Shown here: piece after piece, positions 7,916 to 15,674 of the stretch
How the letters are laid out: the number at the start of each line of letters is the position of its first letter
Numbering within the stretch: the stretch's first letter is position 1
Assembly (NCBI RefSeq): GCF_019904135.1
Contig: NZ_JAIOGQ010000016.1
Coordinates: 1 to 64,000 of the forward strand
Reading direction: 5' to 3'
DNA from: Paenibacillus caui
GTDB taxonomy: Bacteria > Bacillota > Bacilli > Paenibacillales > Paenibacillaceae
DNA: 64,000 bases
Program-made: the position numbers and the translations under genes
The notes under the pieces: model-generated
What the model was told of the DNA's origin: nothing
Seen by the model: the letters and a program-made list of their open reading frames with translations, nothing else
The model's database searches: none

Positions 7916-9664
7916 TTACTTTTCCACCGTCAATACGGCATAGCCGTAAGCCGGCAGCTTCACGCTAAGGCGGCCGCGCTGCGCTTCCCAAATGGAGCCG
8001 GTAAAGGCATCCTTCCACGACCCGTTCTCCGGAACATCCACTGTAACAGTCTGGATCGTGGCATCATTATTCAGGAGGACAAGCACGGTGTCATGGCCAA
8101 GGCGGCGCTCATAGGCGAGCCTGCTGCCATCGCGTTCTGCGGTCAGGAAATGAATAGAGCCTGTACGCAGGGCCGGATGAGCAGAGCGGACGGAGATCAA
8201 CTTTTTGTAAAATTCGAACAGCTCCCGGTCCTGCTTCTCCTTGTCCCACTCCATGCATTTTCGGCAGTCCGGATCCTGTTCTCCGTCCAGTCCGATTTCA
8301 TCGCCGTAATAGATGCACGGCGTGCCGGTGTATGTAAACTGGAACAGGGCGGCGAGCTTCATCTTGCTTTTGTTGCCTTCGCACTGCGTAAGCAGGCGCG
8401 GCGTGTCGTGGCTGTCCAGCAGATTGAAGGCGACCTCGCTCGCCTGGCGCGGATAGCGGGAGAGCTGCTTGCCGATCGCCTGCGCAAAGCCCTGGGCATC
8501 AAGCGTGCCGTGAACGACAAAATCCATTACCGCATCGGTGAACGGATAGTTCATGACGGCATCGAACTGGTCACCCTGCAGCCACGGGGAGGATTCATGC
8601 CAGATCTCGCCGAGAATATAGGCGTCGGGATTGATGGCTTTGACCCGTTTGCGGAAATCCCGCCAAAAGTGATGGTCCACTTCATTGGCCACATCCAGCC
8701 GCCAGCCGTCAATACCCACCTCCTTGATCCAGTACTCGGCGACGTTCAGGAGATATTCCTTGACCTCGGGATGCTCGGTATTCAGCTTGGGCATGAGCGG
8801 TTCGAAGCCGAATGCGTCGTACGTAGGCTTTCCGTCCTTGACCGCAAGCGGAAACTCGCGGACATGGAACCAGTCTTTGTATTTCGACTTCTCTCCCTTT
8901 TCACGGACGTCCACAAAGGGAGCAAAGGTTCGTCCGGAGTGGTTGAACACGGCGTCAAGCAGGACCCGGATCCCGCGTTCATGGCACAATTGGACCAGCT
9001 TCTTCAAGGTTTTGGTATCCCCGAAATGCGGGTCCACCTTCATATAATCCTCGGTATCGTATTTATGGTTCGTTGTCGCCGCAAATACAGGAGTGAAATA
9101 GACGCCTGTGACGCCAAGCTCGGAAAGATGGTCCAGGTGGTCGATGACGCCTTGCAGATCGCCCCCAAAGAAATTGCCGCGTTCAGGCTTGCCTCCCCAC
9201 GGAAGAACGCCTTCCGGATTCAGCGAAGGATCTCCGTTCGCAAAACGTTCCGGGAAAATCTGATAGAACACGGCATCCTTGACCCAATCGGGAGTTTTGA
9301 AAATATCCACCGGGTTGATAAATGGAAACTCGAAGAGCCGGTCCGGAACCTTTGGGCGTTCTTTATGAAAGTCGTTCTCCGTCATCCACCAGGCTTCCTG
9401 CTCGCCCTTGAGCAGAAAGCCGTACTTCAGGCGGCGGTAAGGCGGGTGCACTTCGCATTCCCAATAATCGAACATCTTGTCGCTGAAGGCCTTCTCCATC
9501 GGGATCAGCTCCTTGGTGTTATCCCAGGCATACTTGTCGCCGGTCCAGGCGTAAACTTCGGGCACGTCATCCTTCTTGGTGCGAAGTCTTAAGTGGATGG
9601 TGTCCTTGTCATAGGGGTATGCCCAGTTTATTTTCGGACGATGATAAACCGCTTCCAATAGCAT
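7916..9664 (-). CDS. Cyclomaltodextrinase / neopullulanase / maltogenic amylase (GH13), copy 1
   Basis: A 582-residue intracellular GH13 enzyme with no signal peptide. The N-terminal CBM34-like domain (about 1-125) starts LLEAVYHRP, and the TIM barrel follows. Catalytic residues are Asp324 ([11 protein letters not shown]), Glu353 (LGEIWH) and Asp420 (LLDSHD), with spacing equal to that of the G. stearothermophilus neopullulanase triad. It should cut cyclodextrins, imported maltodextrins and pullulan to maltose or panose. The ATG at 9664 has AGGAGG. It is transcribed away from mdxE and is preceded by an operator-overlapped promoter and an attenuator-like leader shared with the copy at 18224. 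Confidence 0.92.
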   Translation of the reverse strand: MLLEAVYHRPKINWAYPYDKDTIHLRLRTKKDDVPEVYAWTGDKYAWDNTKELIPMEKAFSDKMFDYWECEVHPPYRRLKYGFLLKGEQEAWWMTENDFHKERPKVPDRLFEFPFINPVDIFKTPDWVKDAVFYQIFPERFANGDPSLNPEGVLPWGGKPERGNFFGGDLQGVIDHLDHLSELGVTGVYFTPVFAATTNHKYDTEDYMKVDPHFGDTKTLKKLVQLCHERGIRVLLDAVFNHSGRTFAPFVDVREKGEKSKYKDWFHVREFPLAVKDGKPTYDAFGFEPLMPKLNTEHPEVKEYLLNVAEYWIKEVGIDGWRLDVANEVDHHFWRDFRKRVKAINPDAYILGEIWHESSPWLQGDQFDAVMNYPFTDAVMDFVVHGTLDAQGFAQAIGKQLSRYPRQASEVAFNLLDSHDTPRLLTQCEGNKSKMKLAALFQFTYTGTPCIYYGDEIGLDGEQDPDCRKCMEWDKEKQDRELFEFYKKLISVRSAHPALRTGSIHFLTAERDGSRLAYERRLGHDTVLVLLNNDATIQTVTVDVPENGSWKDAFTGSIWEAQRGRLSVKLPAYGYAVLTVEK

Positions 9665-9683
9665 GCGTGATTCCTCCTTGTAT

Positions 9684-9740
9684 ATAGATAAAAGGCACAC
9701 CCAGGTAATACAGATACCGAGGATGTACCTTTTGGGGTAA
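9684..9740 (-). promoter_or_regulatory. Terminator-like leader of GH13 copy 1 (candidate attenuator)
   Basis: In the minus-strand leader AAAAGGTAC pairs with GTGCCTTTT across a 26-base loop and is followed by a short T-rich stretch, just before the ribosome site. An upstream TTACC can instead pair with the GGTA of the first arm, giving two exclusive structures. The same arms and loop length recur before the GH13 gene at 19978. No upstream gene on this strand needs a terminator here. Confidence 0.5.
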
Positions 9741-9808
9741 CAGGGCCTTCAAGATTTAAGCGAATGGATGGGGAATCAAATAGTTAGTAACCGCATTCAT
9801 TCAAGCAA

Positions 9809-9838
9809 ATTATACCACTTGAGCAAACGATTGTACAA
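9809..9838 (-). promoter_or_regulatory. Promoter of GH13 copy 1 with LacI-type operator in the spacer
   Basis: On the minus strand an extended -10 (TGG then TATAAT, 9809-9814) follows a weak TTGTAC -35 at 18 bases. The operator-like GAGCAAACGATTG (plus strand, 9821-9833) lies between them. Predicted RNA start is near 9802, giving a leader of about 138 bases. Confidence 0.6.
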
Positions 9839-10053
9839 TGGCGGCATATTAACTCAGTTATAATCTGACTTAAAGGAACCTGGCTCACTCGCATCAAACT
9901 ATAACCGGGGATGGGAATCTGGCACGGAAATCTCTATGAAGGACATTGCGAACAATCGCACTTGCGAGATCTAAGATCTCCATATTTTTAGAATTCGGGA
10001 GATATCGGAAGAAAACAAGTGGAAAGATTATAATTCATGGAAAATTTTATCAA

Positions 10054-10068
10054 TGCAAACGTTTTACA
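10054..10068. promoter_or_regulatory. LacI-type/cre-like operator upstream of mdxE (distal)
   Basis: TGCAAACGTTTTACA resembles both the local CAAACGTTTG operator and a CcpA cre site. It lies about 280 bases before the mdxE start. The surrounding 9840-10190 has no gene; a GAGATCT/AGATCTC hairpin is near 9966-9980. Confidence 0.5.
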
Positions 10069-10192
10069 TTTCCCCAAAAGTATGCGATGTTTGGATTGAA
10101 ATAAACCGCTTACAATTTGGCGTTTCACCTTTCTTCCCAATCTGCAGGGGAGATATTTAGTGTGAGCAAGCCTTTCAAGCTGTCAGTGAAGC

Positions 10193-10204
10193 GCAAACGT
10201 TTGC
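10193..10204. promoter_or_regulatory. LacI-type operator upstream of mdxE (proximal)
   Basis: GCAAACGTTTGC is a perfect 12-bp palindrome identical in core to the site before pgmB-mapA. Its place 143 bases upstream of the mdxE ATG suits repression of the importer operon. I could not fix a convincing -35/-10 pair near it. Confidence 0.65.
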
Positions 10205-10244
10205 TCTCCCTTGAGGTCATGCATCATGTCCAAATCATTATTCG

Positions 10245-10261
10245 AAAAGGAGGTGATGTAA
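10245..10261 (+). promoter_or_regulatory. Near-perfect Shine-Dalgarno followed by ATG-TAA, in the mdxE leader
   Basis: AAAAGGAGGTGAT (10245-10257) is fully complementary to the 16S 3' end but serves no normal gene: an ATG directly followed by TAA (10256-10261) overlaps it. The mdxE ATG is 86 bases on, with its own GGGAGG. Such solitary sites can protect mRNA 5' ends in bacilli (STAB-SD type). The role here is inferred. Confidence 0.4.
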
Positions 10262-10346
10262 GCTAACACATGATACAGGGAGGATTTAATAACGTTCTGG
10301 TTTGAAAAGGATTTACGTCACATTTAAAAGGGAGGTTACATCTATT

Positions 10347-11654
10347 ATGAAAAAGATTGCAACCGTTTTCCTCGCGGCCGTTATGGCCTTCGCCTTGTCT
10401 GCCTGCGGCAGTTCCGGAAATGCGCCGACCACAGCATCGGAACCGGCCTCGGAGCAAACGAACAACCAGCCGTCGGGAACCGGTACGGAAGAGATTCAGC
10501 CTGAGCCGGGCGCGAAACTGATCGTATGGGAAGGCAAAGAAGAGCAGCCATTTCTTGTTGAGATAGCCAAGGAATTTGAGGCCAAATACAACATTCCCGT
10601 TGAATTCCAGGAAGTCAATTCCGGGGATCAAATGGCAAAACTGAAAACGGACGGCCCTGCCGGCTTGGGCGCGGACGTCATCGTCACTCCTCACGATCAC
10701 CTTGGGGAATTGATCGCCGCCGGTTTGATCCTGCCGAACGATTTCTATGCGGAAGATACGAAAGCGAATTTCTTGCCATCGGCTGTGGAGGCGCTGACAG
10801 TAGATGGAGTCTTGTACGGTTACCCGCGCAACATGGAAACATATCTATTATTTTACAACAAAAATTTGGTCAAGAAAGAAGACCTTGCATCCTGGGACAG
10901 CATTATTAAATTCGCGAAAAGCTATAACGACCCTGCGAGCAACAAATTCGGTTTCATGTATGAAGCCGGCAACTTCTATTACAATTACGCATTTATCGCC
11001 GGTAACGGAGGGTATATTTTTGGGAAGAACGGTACTGATCCGGCGGACATCGGTTTGAATACCCCGGAAGCAATCGAAGCCATCAAGTTCTATCAATCTC
11101 TGCATGAAGCCTTGCCGATTAAAGTGGCCGACGCCACCGCCGATGTAAAAACGAATCTGTTCCAGACCGGAAAACTTCCGATCAACATGGACGGAGTTTG
11201 GCAGCTGGGCAACTTTACCCCGGAGAAGCTCGGGTTTGAGGTCGGCGCAGTTCCGCTGCCTCCAATGCCGAACGGCAAGAAACCGATTCCTTTCGCCGGT
11301 ATCAAGTCCTATTTTGTAAGCTCTTTCAGCAAATATCCGAATGCGGCCAAATTGTTCATTCATTATGTAACGTCCCAGGAATCGATGGTCAAGAATTATA
11401 AGCTGACAGGCATCATCCCCGCACGCAAGGGCATGGAGAACGATCCTGCTTTGAAAGATGATGAACGGGCTCAGGCGTTCCTGGAGCAATTCAAATCGGT
11501 TGATCCGATGCCTTCCATCCTTGAGATGAGACAGGTATGGGGTCCGGTCACGGCGGCACTGGAACCGATCTGGAACGGCGAAGATGTACAGAAGGCGATG
11601 GATAAGGCTGTCGCCGACGTTAAAACCGGCATCGCCCAGCAGGGCAGTAAATAA
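10347..11654 (+). CDS. mdxE: Maltodextrin ABC importer, substrate-binding lipoprotein
   Basis: 435 residues. The signal peptide ends in the lipobox LSAC, so the mature protein is anchored by lipidated Cys on the outer face of the membrane. It is a family 1 extracellular sugar-binding protein of the MalE type. It should bind malto-oligosaccharides and hand them to MdxF/MdxG. The ATG at 10347 is chosen over in-frame upstream starts because it begins the signal peptide and has GGGAGG 11 bases upstream. No ATPase gene is nearby; a shared MsmX-type ATPase elsewhere is expected, as in Bacillus. Confidence 0.9.
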   Translation: MKKIATVFLAAVMAFALSACGSSGNAPTTASEPASEQTNNQPSGTGTEEIQPEPGAKLIVWEGKEEQPFLVEIAKEFEAKYNIPVEFQEVNSGDQMAKLKTDGPAGLGADVIVTPHDHLGELIAAGLILPNDFYAEDTKANFLPSAVEALTVDGVLYGYPRNMETYLLFYNKNLVKKEDLASWDSIIKFAKSYNDPASNKFGFMYEAGNFYYNYAFIAGNGGYIFGKNGTDPADIGLNTPEAIEAIKFYQSLHEALPIKVADATADVKTNLFQTGKLPINMDGVWQLGNFTPEKLGFEVGAVPLPPMPNGKKPIPFAGIKSYFVSSFSKYPNAAKLFIHYVTSQESMVKNYKLTGIIPARKGMENDPALKDDERAQAFLEQFKSVDPMPSILEMRQVWGPVTAALEPIWNGEDVQKAMDKAVADVKTGIAQQGSK

Positions 11655-11670
11655 CCGGCCGCATCCGATA

Positions 11671-11697
11671 AGTCACCCGCCTGCCCAGCGGGTGACT
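11671..11697 (+). terminator. Stem-loop between mdxE and mdxF
   Basis: AGTCACCCGC (11671-11680) pairs with GCGGGTGACT (11688-11697) around a 7-base loop. No strong T run follows, so it probably acts as a partial terminator or 3' barrier. That would let the binding protein be made in excess over the permeases, as is common in sugar importers. Confidence 0.6.
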
Positions 11698-11722
11698 CTA
11701 CTAAATTTTAGGAGTGAATAAG

Positions 11723-13036
11723 ATGAGAAAGTATCGGATAAATGCCGCCGTACTGTCGGCAATCGGCATGGGACTGGGACAAATATATAATCGGCAATTT
11801 GCGAAAGGCATCCTTCTGTTTCTTTTGTACATTGCGGGAATATACTTCGCCATACAAAACTCAGGCCATGCTCTCTGGGGATTGATGACGCTTGGAGAAA
11901 AGAAACAGCATCTGGAACTCGTCGGCAAAATATATAAAATGGTGCCTGGAGACCATTCCATCTTTCTCCTGGTTGAAGGACTCATCGTCCTTTTTGCGCT
12001 CATCCTACTGTTAATCGCCTATATTCTCAATATTAAAGACGCATTCGTTAACGGCAGGCTGCGTGATCAAGGGGGAAAGCCGAATAATTTTACGCAAACG
12101 CTTCTGTATATCAACGACCAGAAATTCCCGCATATTATCCTGTCCCCTCCGCTGTTGTTTGCCTTTTTTTTCAGCGTCCTGCCGCTTGTTTTTTCGATCT
12201 TGCTCGCTTTTACCAACTACTCGTCGCCGAAGCATTTGCCGCCGGCCAACCTGGTCGACTGGGTCGGATTTTCGGCGTTTAAGGATTTGTTTACGTTAAG
12301 CGCCTGGGCCAAAACCTTTTACGGTGTCTTCACCTGGACGATCATATGGGCTGTTTTGTCTACGGTAACCACGTTTTTCGGCGGCTTTGCCGTTGCCCTC
12401 CTCGTTCAACAGCCGGGCATTCGCTTCAAAGCGTTTTGGCGCTCTATCTATATGCTCCCCTTCGCCATTCCGGGATTCGTATCGCTTTTGATTATGAGAA
12501 ATATGTTCAACTCCCAGTTTGGCCCCATCAATCAATATTTGCGTTGGTTCGGGATCCCCGGTCCGGAGTGGCTGTCGGATCCGACATGGGCGAAAGCCAC
12601 GATTCTCATGGTGAACCTCTGGCTAGGTTTTCCGGTATCGATGCTTCTGATCATCGGCATCTTGACGACGATTCCGCGCGACTTGTACGAGGCGGCCGAA
12701 GTCGACGGAGCCTCGGCGTTCCAGAAATTTCGCAAAATCACGTTTCCCAGTGTCATGTTCGCCCTGTCGCCCATTCTGATCGGCCAGTTCGCGGGGAATG
12801 TGAACAATTTCAACGTCATTTATTTAATGACGGGCGGAAATCCGGCCAACAGCGAATATCAGTTTGCCGGCCATACCGATATTTTGATTACCTGGCTCTA
12901 CAACCTTTCGATCAACAACGGGAAGTATGATTTTGCTTCCGTCATCGGCATTATCATCTTCATTATTTTAGCCAGCTTCTCGATTTGGAATTTCCGCCGT
13001 ACCCGTATGTTCAAAGAGGAGGAGTTGTACAGATGA
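11723..13036 (+). CDS. mdxF: Maltodextrin ABC importer, permease (MalF-like)
   Basis: A 437-residue membrane protein with an N-terminal extension with two early hydrophobic segments, then the MalF core. The conserved loop EAAEVDGASAFQKF near residue 330, which docks the ATPase, is intact. It pairs with MdxG to form the channel. The ATG at 11723 has AGGAG 8 bases upstream; an in-frame GTG at 11714 overlaps that site. Its stop overlaps the MdxG start by ATGA, showing translational coupling. Confidence 0.92.
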   Translation: MRKYRINAAVLSAIGMGLGQIYNRQFAKGILLFLLYIAGIYFAIQNSGHALWGLMTLGEKKQHLELVGKIYKMVPGDHSIFLLVEGLIVLFALILLLIAYILNIKDAFVNGRLRDQGGKPNNFTQTLLYINDQKFPHIILSPPLLFAFFFSVLPLVFSILLAFTNYSSPKHLPPANLVDWVGFSAFKDLFTLSAWAKTFYGVFTWTIIWAVLSTVTTFFGGFAVALLVQQPGIRFKAFWRSIYMLPFAIPGFVSLLIMRNMFNSQFGPINQYLRWFGIPGPEWLSDPTWAKATILMVNLWLGFPVSMLLIIGILTTIPRDLYEAAEVDGASAFQKFRKITFPSVMFALSPILIGQFAGNVNNFNVIYLMTGGNPANSEYQFAGHTDILITWLYNLSINNGKYDFASVIGIIIFIILASFSIWNFRRTRMFKEEELYR

Positions 13037-13923
13037 ACAACTTGCAGACGCACCTCAATACGCCTTTAAAAAACAGGGCGAAGATCACACTTGGATACAA
13101 AATGCGCAGGACGATCTGGCTTTCAATCAGCTATCTCTTGTTGATACTGATTGCTTTATACGTCCTATATCCGGCATTATGGGTCATTTTGGCTTCGTTC
13201 AGACCCGGTACGGCTTTGTTCAGTGATCAGTTGGTTCCAACCCGGTTTACATTGATCCATTACCGGGAGCTGTTTGAAATGTTTCCGTTCGCCCGTTGGT
13301 ACGTGAGCACTCTAAAGATTGCCATTGTTTCCATGGTGTTTAGCACCTTGTTAGTCCTGTTGACGGGATACGCCTTTTCGCGCTTCAAGTTTAACGGCAA
13401 GAAGAAACTCATGAGCGGTTTGTTTGTCCTTGGCATGTTTCCCTCTTTCATGAGCATGATTGCCGTATACATTTTGCTGCTGAATATGAATTTGCTGAAC
13501 AAGCACTCTGCCTTAATGCTGGTATACTCGGCAGGAGCGGCTATGGGTTACCTTCTGGTCAAGGGCTACTTCGATACGATTCCGAAAAGCCTGGAGGAAG
13601 CCGCCCGCATCGACGGAGCCAGTCACTGGACGATCTTCTTCCGCATCTTTCTGCCGCTGTCCAGACCGCTGATCGTGTTTCTTTCGGTCACCAGCTTTGC
13701 CGGGGCGTTCAATGATTTCATATTCGCCCAGATGGTGCTGCGTACGAATGAACAAAAGACGCTTGCAGTCGGTCTGTACAACATGGTCAGCGGCCAGTTC
13801 GCCACCCAGTTTACGATATTTGCCGCAGGCTGTGTCCTTATCGCATTGCCGATCACGGTTCTGTTCATGATCTTCCAGCGTTTCCTGGTTGAAGGTTTAA
13901 CTGCTGGAGCGGATAAAGGATGA
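13033..13923 (+). CDS. mdxG: Maltodextrin ABC importer, permease (MalG-like)
   Basis: A 296-residue inner-membrane permease with six predicted helices and the ATPase-contact loop EAARIDGASHWTIF near residue 190. It is the second half of the MdxFG channel. The ATG at 13033 overlaps the mdxF stop, with GAGGAG upstream. Its own stop overlaps the start of the following amylase, so the importer and amylase are one operon. Confidence 0.93.
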   Translation: MNNLQTHLNTPLKNRAKITLGYKMRRTIWLSISYLLLILIALYVLYPALWVILASFRPGTALFSDQLVPTRFTLIHYRELFEMFPFARWYVSTLKIAIVSMVFSTLLVLLTGYAFSRFKFNGKKKLMSGLFVLGMFPSFMSMIAVYILLLNMNLLNKHSALMLVYSAGAAMGYLLVKGYFDTIPKSLEEAARIDGASHWTIFFRIFLPLSRPLIVFLSVTSFAGAFNDFIFAQMVLRTNEQKTLAVGLYNMVSGQFATQFTIFAAGCVLIALPITVLFMIFQRFLVEGLTAGADKG

Positions 13924-15620
13924 GGATCTTCCGGGGAAGATGGAGAAAAGTAGCGCTGTTTTCGCTAATGGCCATTATAATGGTTTCTCTTCCAGGTTGC
14001 TTAGACGCGGGGACCGATTCGTCAGGTTCAACGAATCTATCGGATTCATCGAATCCGTCTTCTTCCCCGGCTGCCCCGGCCATACTGTCCGGCTTGCCGG
14101 CAGGGGCGCCGACAAGAGCATCTCTCAATCTTGACACCGCTGTCGCGCCGATGGGGAAAAGTTCCGGCGTATACTATGAAATCTTCGTCCGTTCGTTCAG
14201 CGATTCCGATGGAGACGGCGTCGGGGATTTGCAGGGGGTTACGAACAAGCTCGATTATTTGCAGGATCTGGGCATCAAGGGCATATGGCTGATGCCAATC
14301 CATCCGTCGCCGAGTTATCATGGATATGATGTAACGGATTACTACAGCGTCAATCCGCAGTACGGTTCGATGGACGACATGCGCAAGCTGCTGGATGAAG
14401 CCCACGAACGGGGAATCAAAGTGATTATCGACCTGGTGTTCAACCATACGAGCAATCAGCATCCATGGTTCATCGATTCCGCCAAAGGAAAAGACAGTAA
14501 ATACCGGGACTGGTATATCTGGGCCGGAGACACGGGCATGAGCACCGATGAACCCGGAGCATGGGGACAGCAGGCATGGCATCGTATGGGCGATTCCGAA
14601 TATCTGGGCGTCTTCTGGGAAGGCATGCCCGATCTGAATATGGATAACCCCAAGGTGCGCGAGGAGTTGATCCGGATCGGCCAGTTTTGGTTAAAGCAGG
14701 GCGTCGACGGATTTCGCCTCGATGCGGCCAAGCATGTGTATGAAGATTTCAAATCTTCCGTCAATAACAAGGACGTGGCCGACAAAAACCAGGCGTGGTG
14801 GCAGGAGTTCCGGAAAGAACTCGACGAAGTAAGCAAAGACGCTTTTCTCGTCGGCGAGGTATGGGATTCTCCGGCTGTGGTCGGTCCCTATTTGGATAAT
14901 GCCCTGAATTCGGGCTTCAATTTCGATCTCGCCAAGCTTCTGGTCGGCTCCGCCAGAGCGGAGCGGGCTTCGACGCTCGCCTCCAGTTTGAATAAAATGT
15001 ATGAATTTTTCAGCAAACAATCGCAGGGGACTTTTGTTGATGCTCCATTCTTGACAAACCATGATCAGAATCGGGTAATGAGCGAACTGAACGGCAATGT
15101 CAACCGGGCGAAAATGGCGGCCTCTTTGCTGCTCACCATGCCGGGGAATCCGTTCATCTACTACGGGGAAGAGATTGGGATGAAGGGCACAAAACCCGAC
15201 GAACACATCCGGGAACCGATGATCTGGACTGCCGGCGGGAAAAGTGATGGACAGACGAATTGGGAGCCTTCCCTGCACAAAGATGGAGTCGTTTCCGTGG
15301 ACGAACAAATCAAAGATGCGGAATCGCTGCTGAACCATTATAAAAAAATGATCTCCTGGAGAAACGAGGAGCCCGTTCTGGGAGACGGCGGCATGCTTCC
15401 GTTTCAAACCGGAAACGACAGTGTATTGACGTTCCTGAGGGTTCGGAACGAGACGAAAGTTCTGGCCGCCCACAATTTATCGGGCGAGCCCCAGAAAGTC
15501 GATATAAGCGTATACGAGAATATTTCCTTTTCCAAAGTGGTTCTGTCCAGCAAGGACGGGGTCCATCTCCAGGACGGACAGCTTGTGCTGCCGCCGTACA
15601 GTTCGGCCATCGTGAAATAA
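13920..15620 (+). CDS. Lipoprotein alpha-amylase (GH13)
   Basis: 566 residues. A signal peptide ends in the lipobox LPGC, followed by a Ser-rich spacer, so the enzyme should sit on the outer membrane face beside MdxE. The catalytic barrel shows YEIFVRSFSDSDGDGVGD, DLVFNHTS, and the triad Asp268 (FRLDAAKH), Glu313 (VGEVWD) and Asp382 (TNHDQ). It probably trims larger dextrins for import. It is translationally coupled to mdxG (ATGA). Alpha-amylase is the best general name; oligo-1,6-glucosidase-type activity is possible. Confidence 0.88.
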   Translation: MRIFRGRWRKVALFSLMAIIMVSLPGCLDAGTDSSGSTNLSDSSNPSSSPAAPAILSGLPAGAPTRASLNLDTAVAPMGKSSGVYYEIFVRSFSDSDGDGVGDLQGVTNKLDYLQDLGIKGIWLMPIHPSPSYHGYDVTDYYSVNPQYGSMDDMRKLLDEAHERGIKVIIDLVFNHTSNQHPWFIDSAKGKDSKYRDWYIWAGDTGMSTDEPGAWGQQAWHRMGDSEYLGVFWEGMPDLNMDNPKVREELIRIGQFWLKQGVDGFRLDAAKHVYEDFKSSVNNKDVADKNQAWWQEFRKELDEVSKDAFLVGEVWDSPAVVGPYLDNALNSGFNFDLAKLLVGSARAERASTLASSLNKMYEFFSKQSQGTFVDAPFLTNHDQNRVMSELNGNVNRAKMAASLLLTMPGNPFIYYGEEIGMKGTKPDEHIREPMIWTAGGKSDGQTNWEPSLHKDGVVSVDEQIKDAESLLNHYKKMISWRNEEPVLGDGGMLPFQTGNDSVLTFLRVRNETKVLAAHNLSGEPQKVDISVYENISFSKVVLSSKDGVHLQDGQLVLPPYSSAIVK

Positions 15621-15638
15621 TGCTCACCTTAAGAGAGA

Positions 15639-15666
15639 ATGGAGCGGGGGTTACACCCCGCTCCAT
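15639..15666. terminator. Bidirectional terminator between convergent amylase genes
   Basis: ATGGAGCGGGG and its complement form an 11-bp GC-rich hairpin in the 54-base gap between the convergent amylase (stop 15620) and CGTase-like gene (stop 15675). T tracts are weak on both sides. Confidence 0.7.
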
Positions 15667-15674
15667 TCAATATG

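Noticed and set aside
7805-9592. 595-codon plus-strand open frame
   Set aside because: It lies opposite the GH13 gene, whose catalytic motifs are unmistakable; the frame has no ribosome site or family motif and is a codon-bias shadow.
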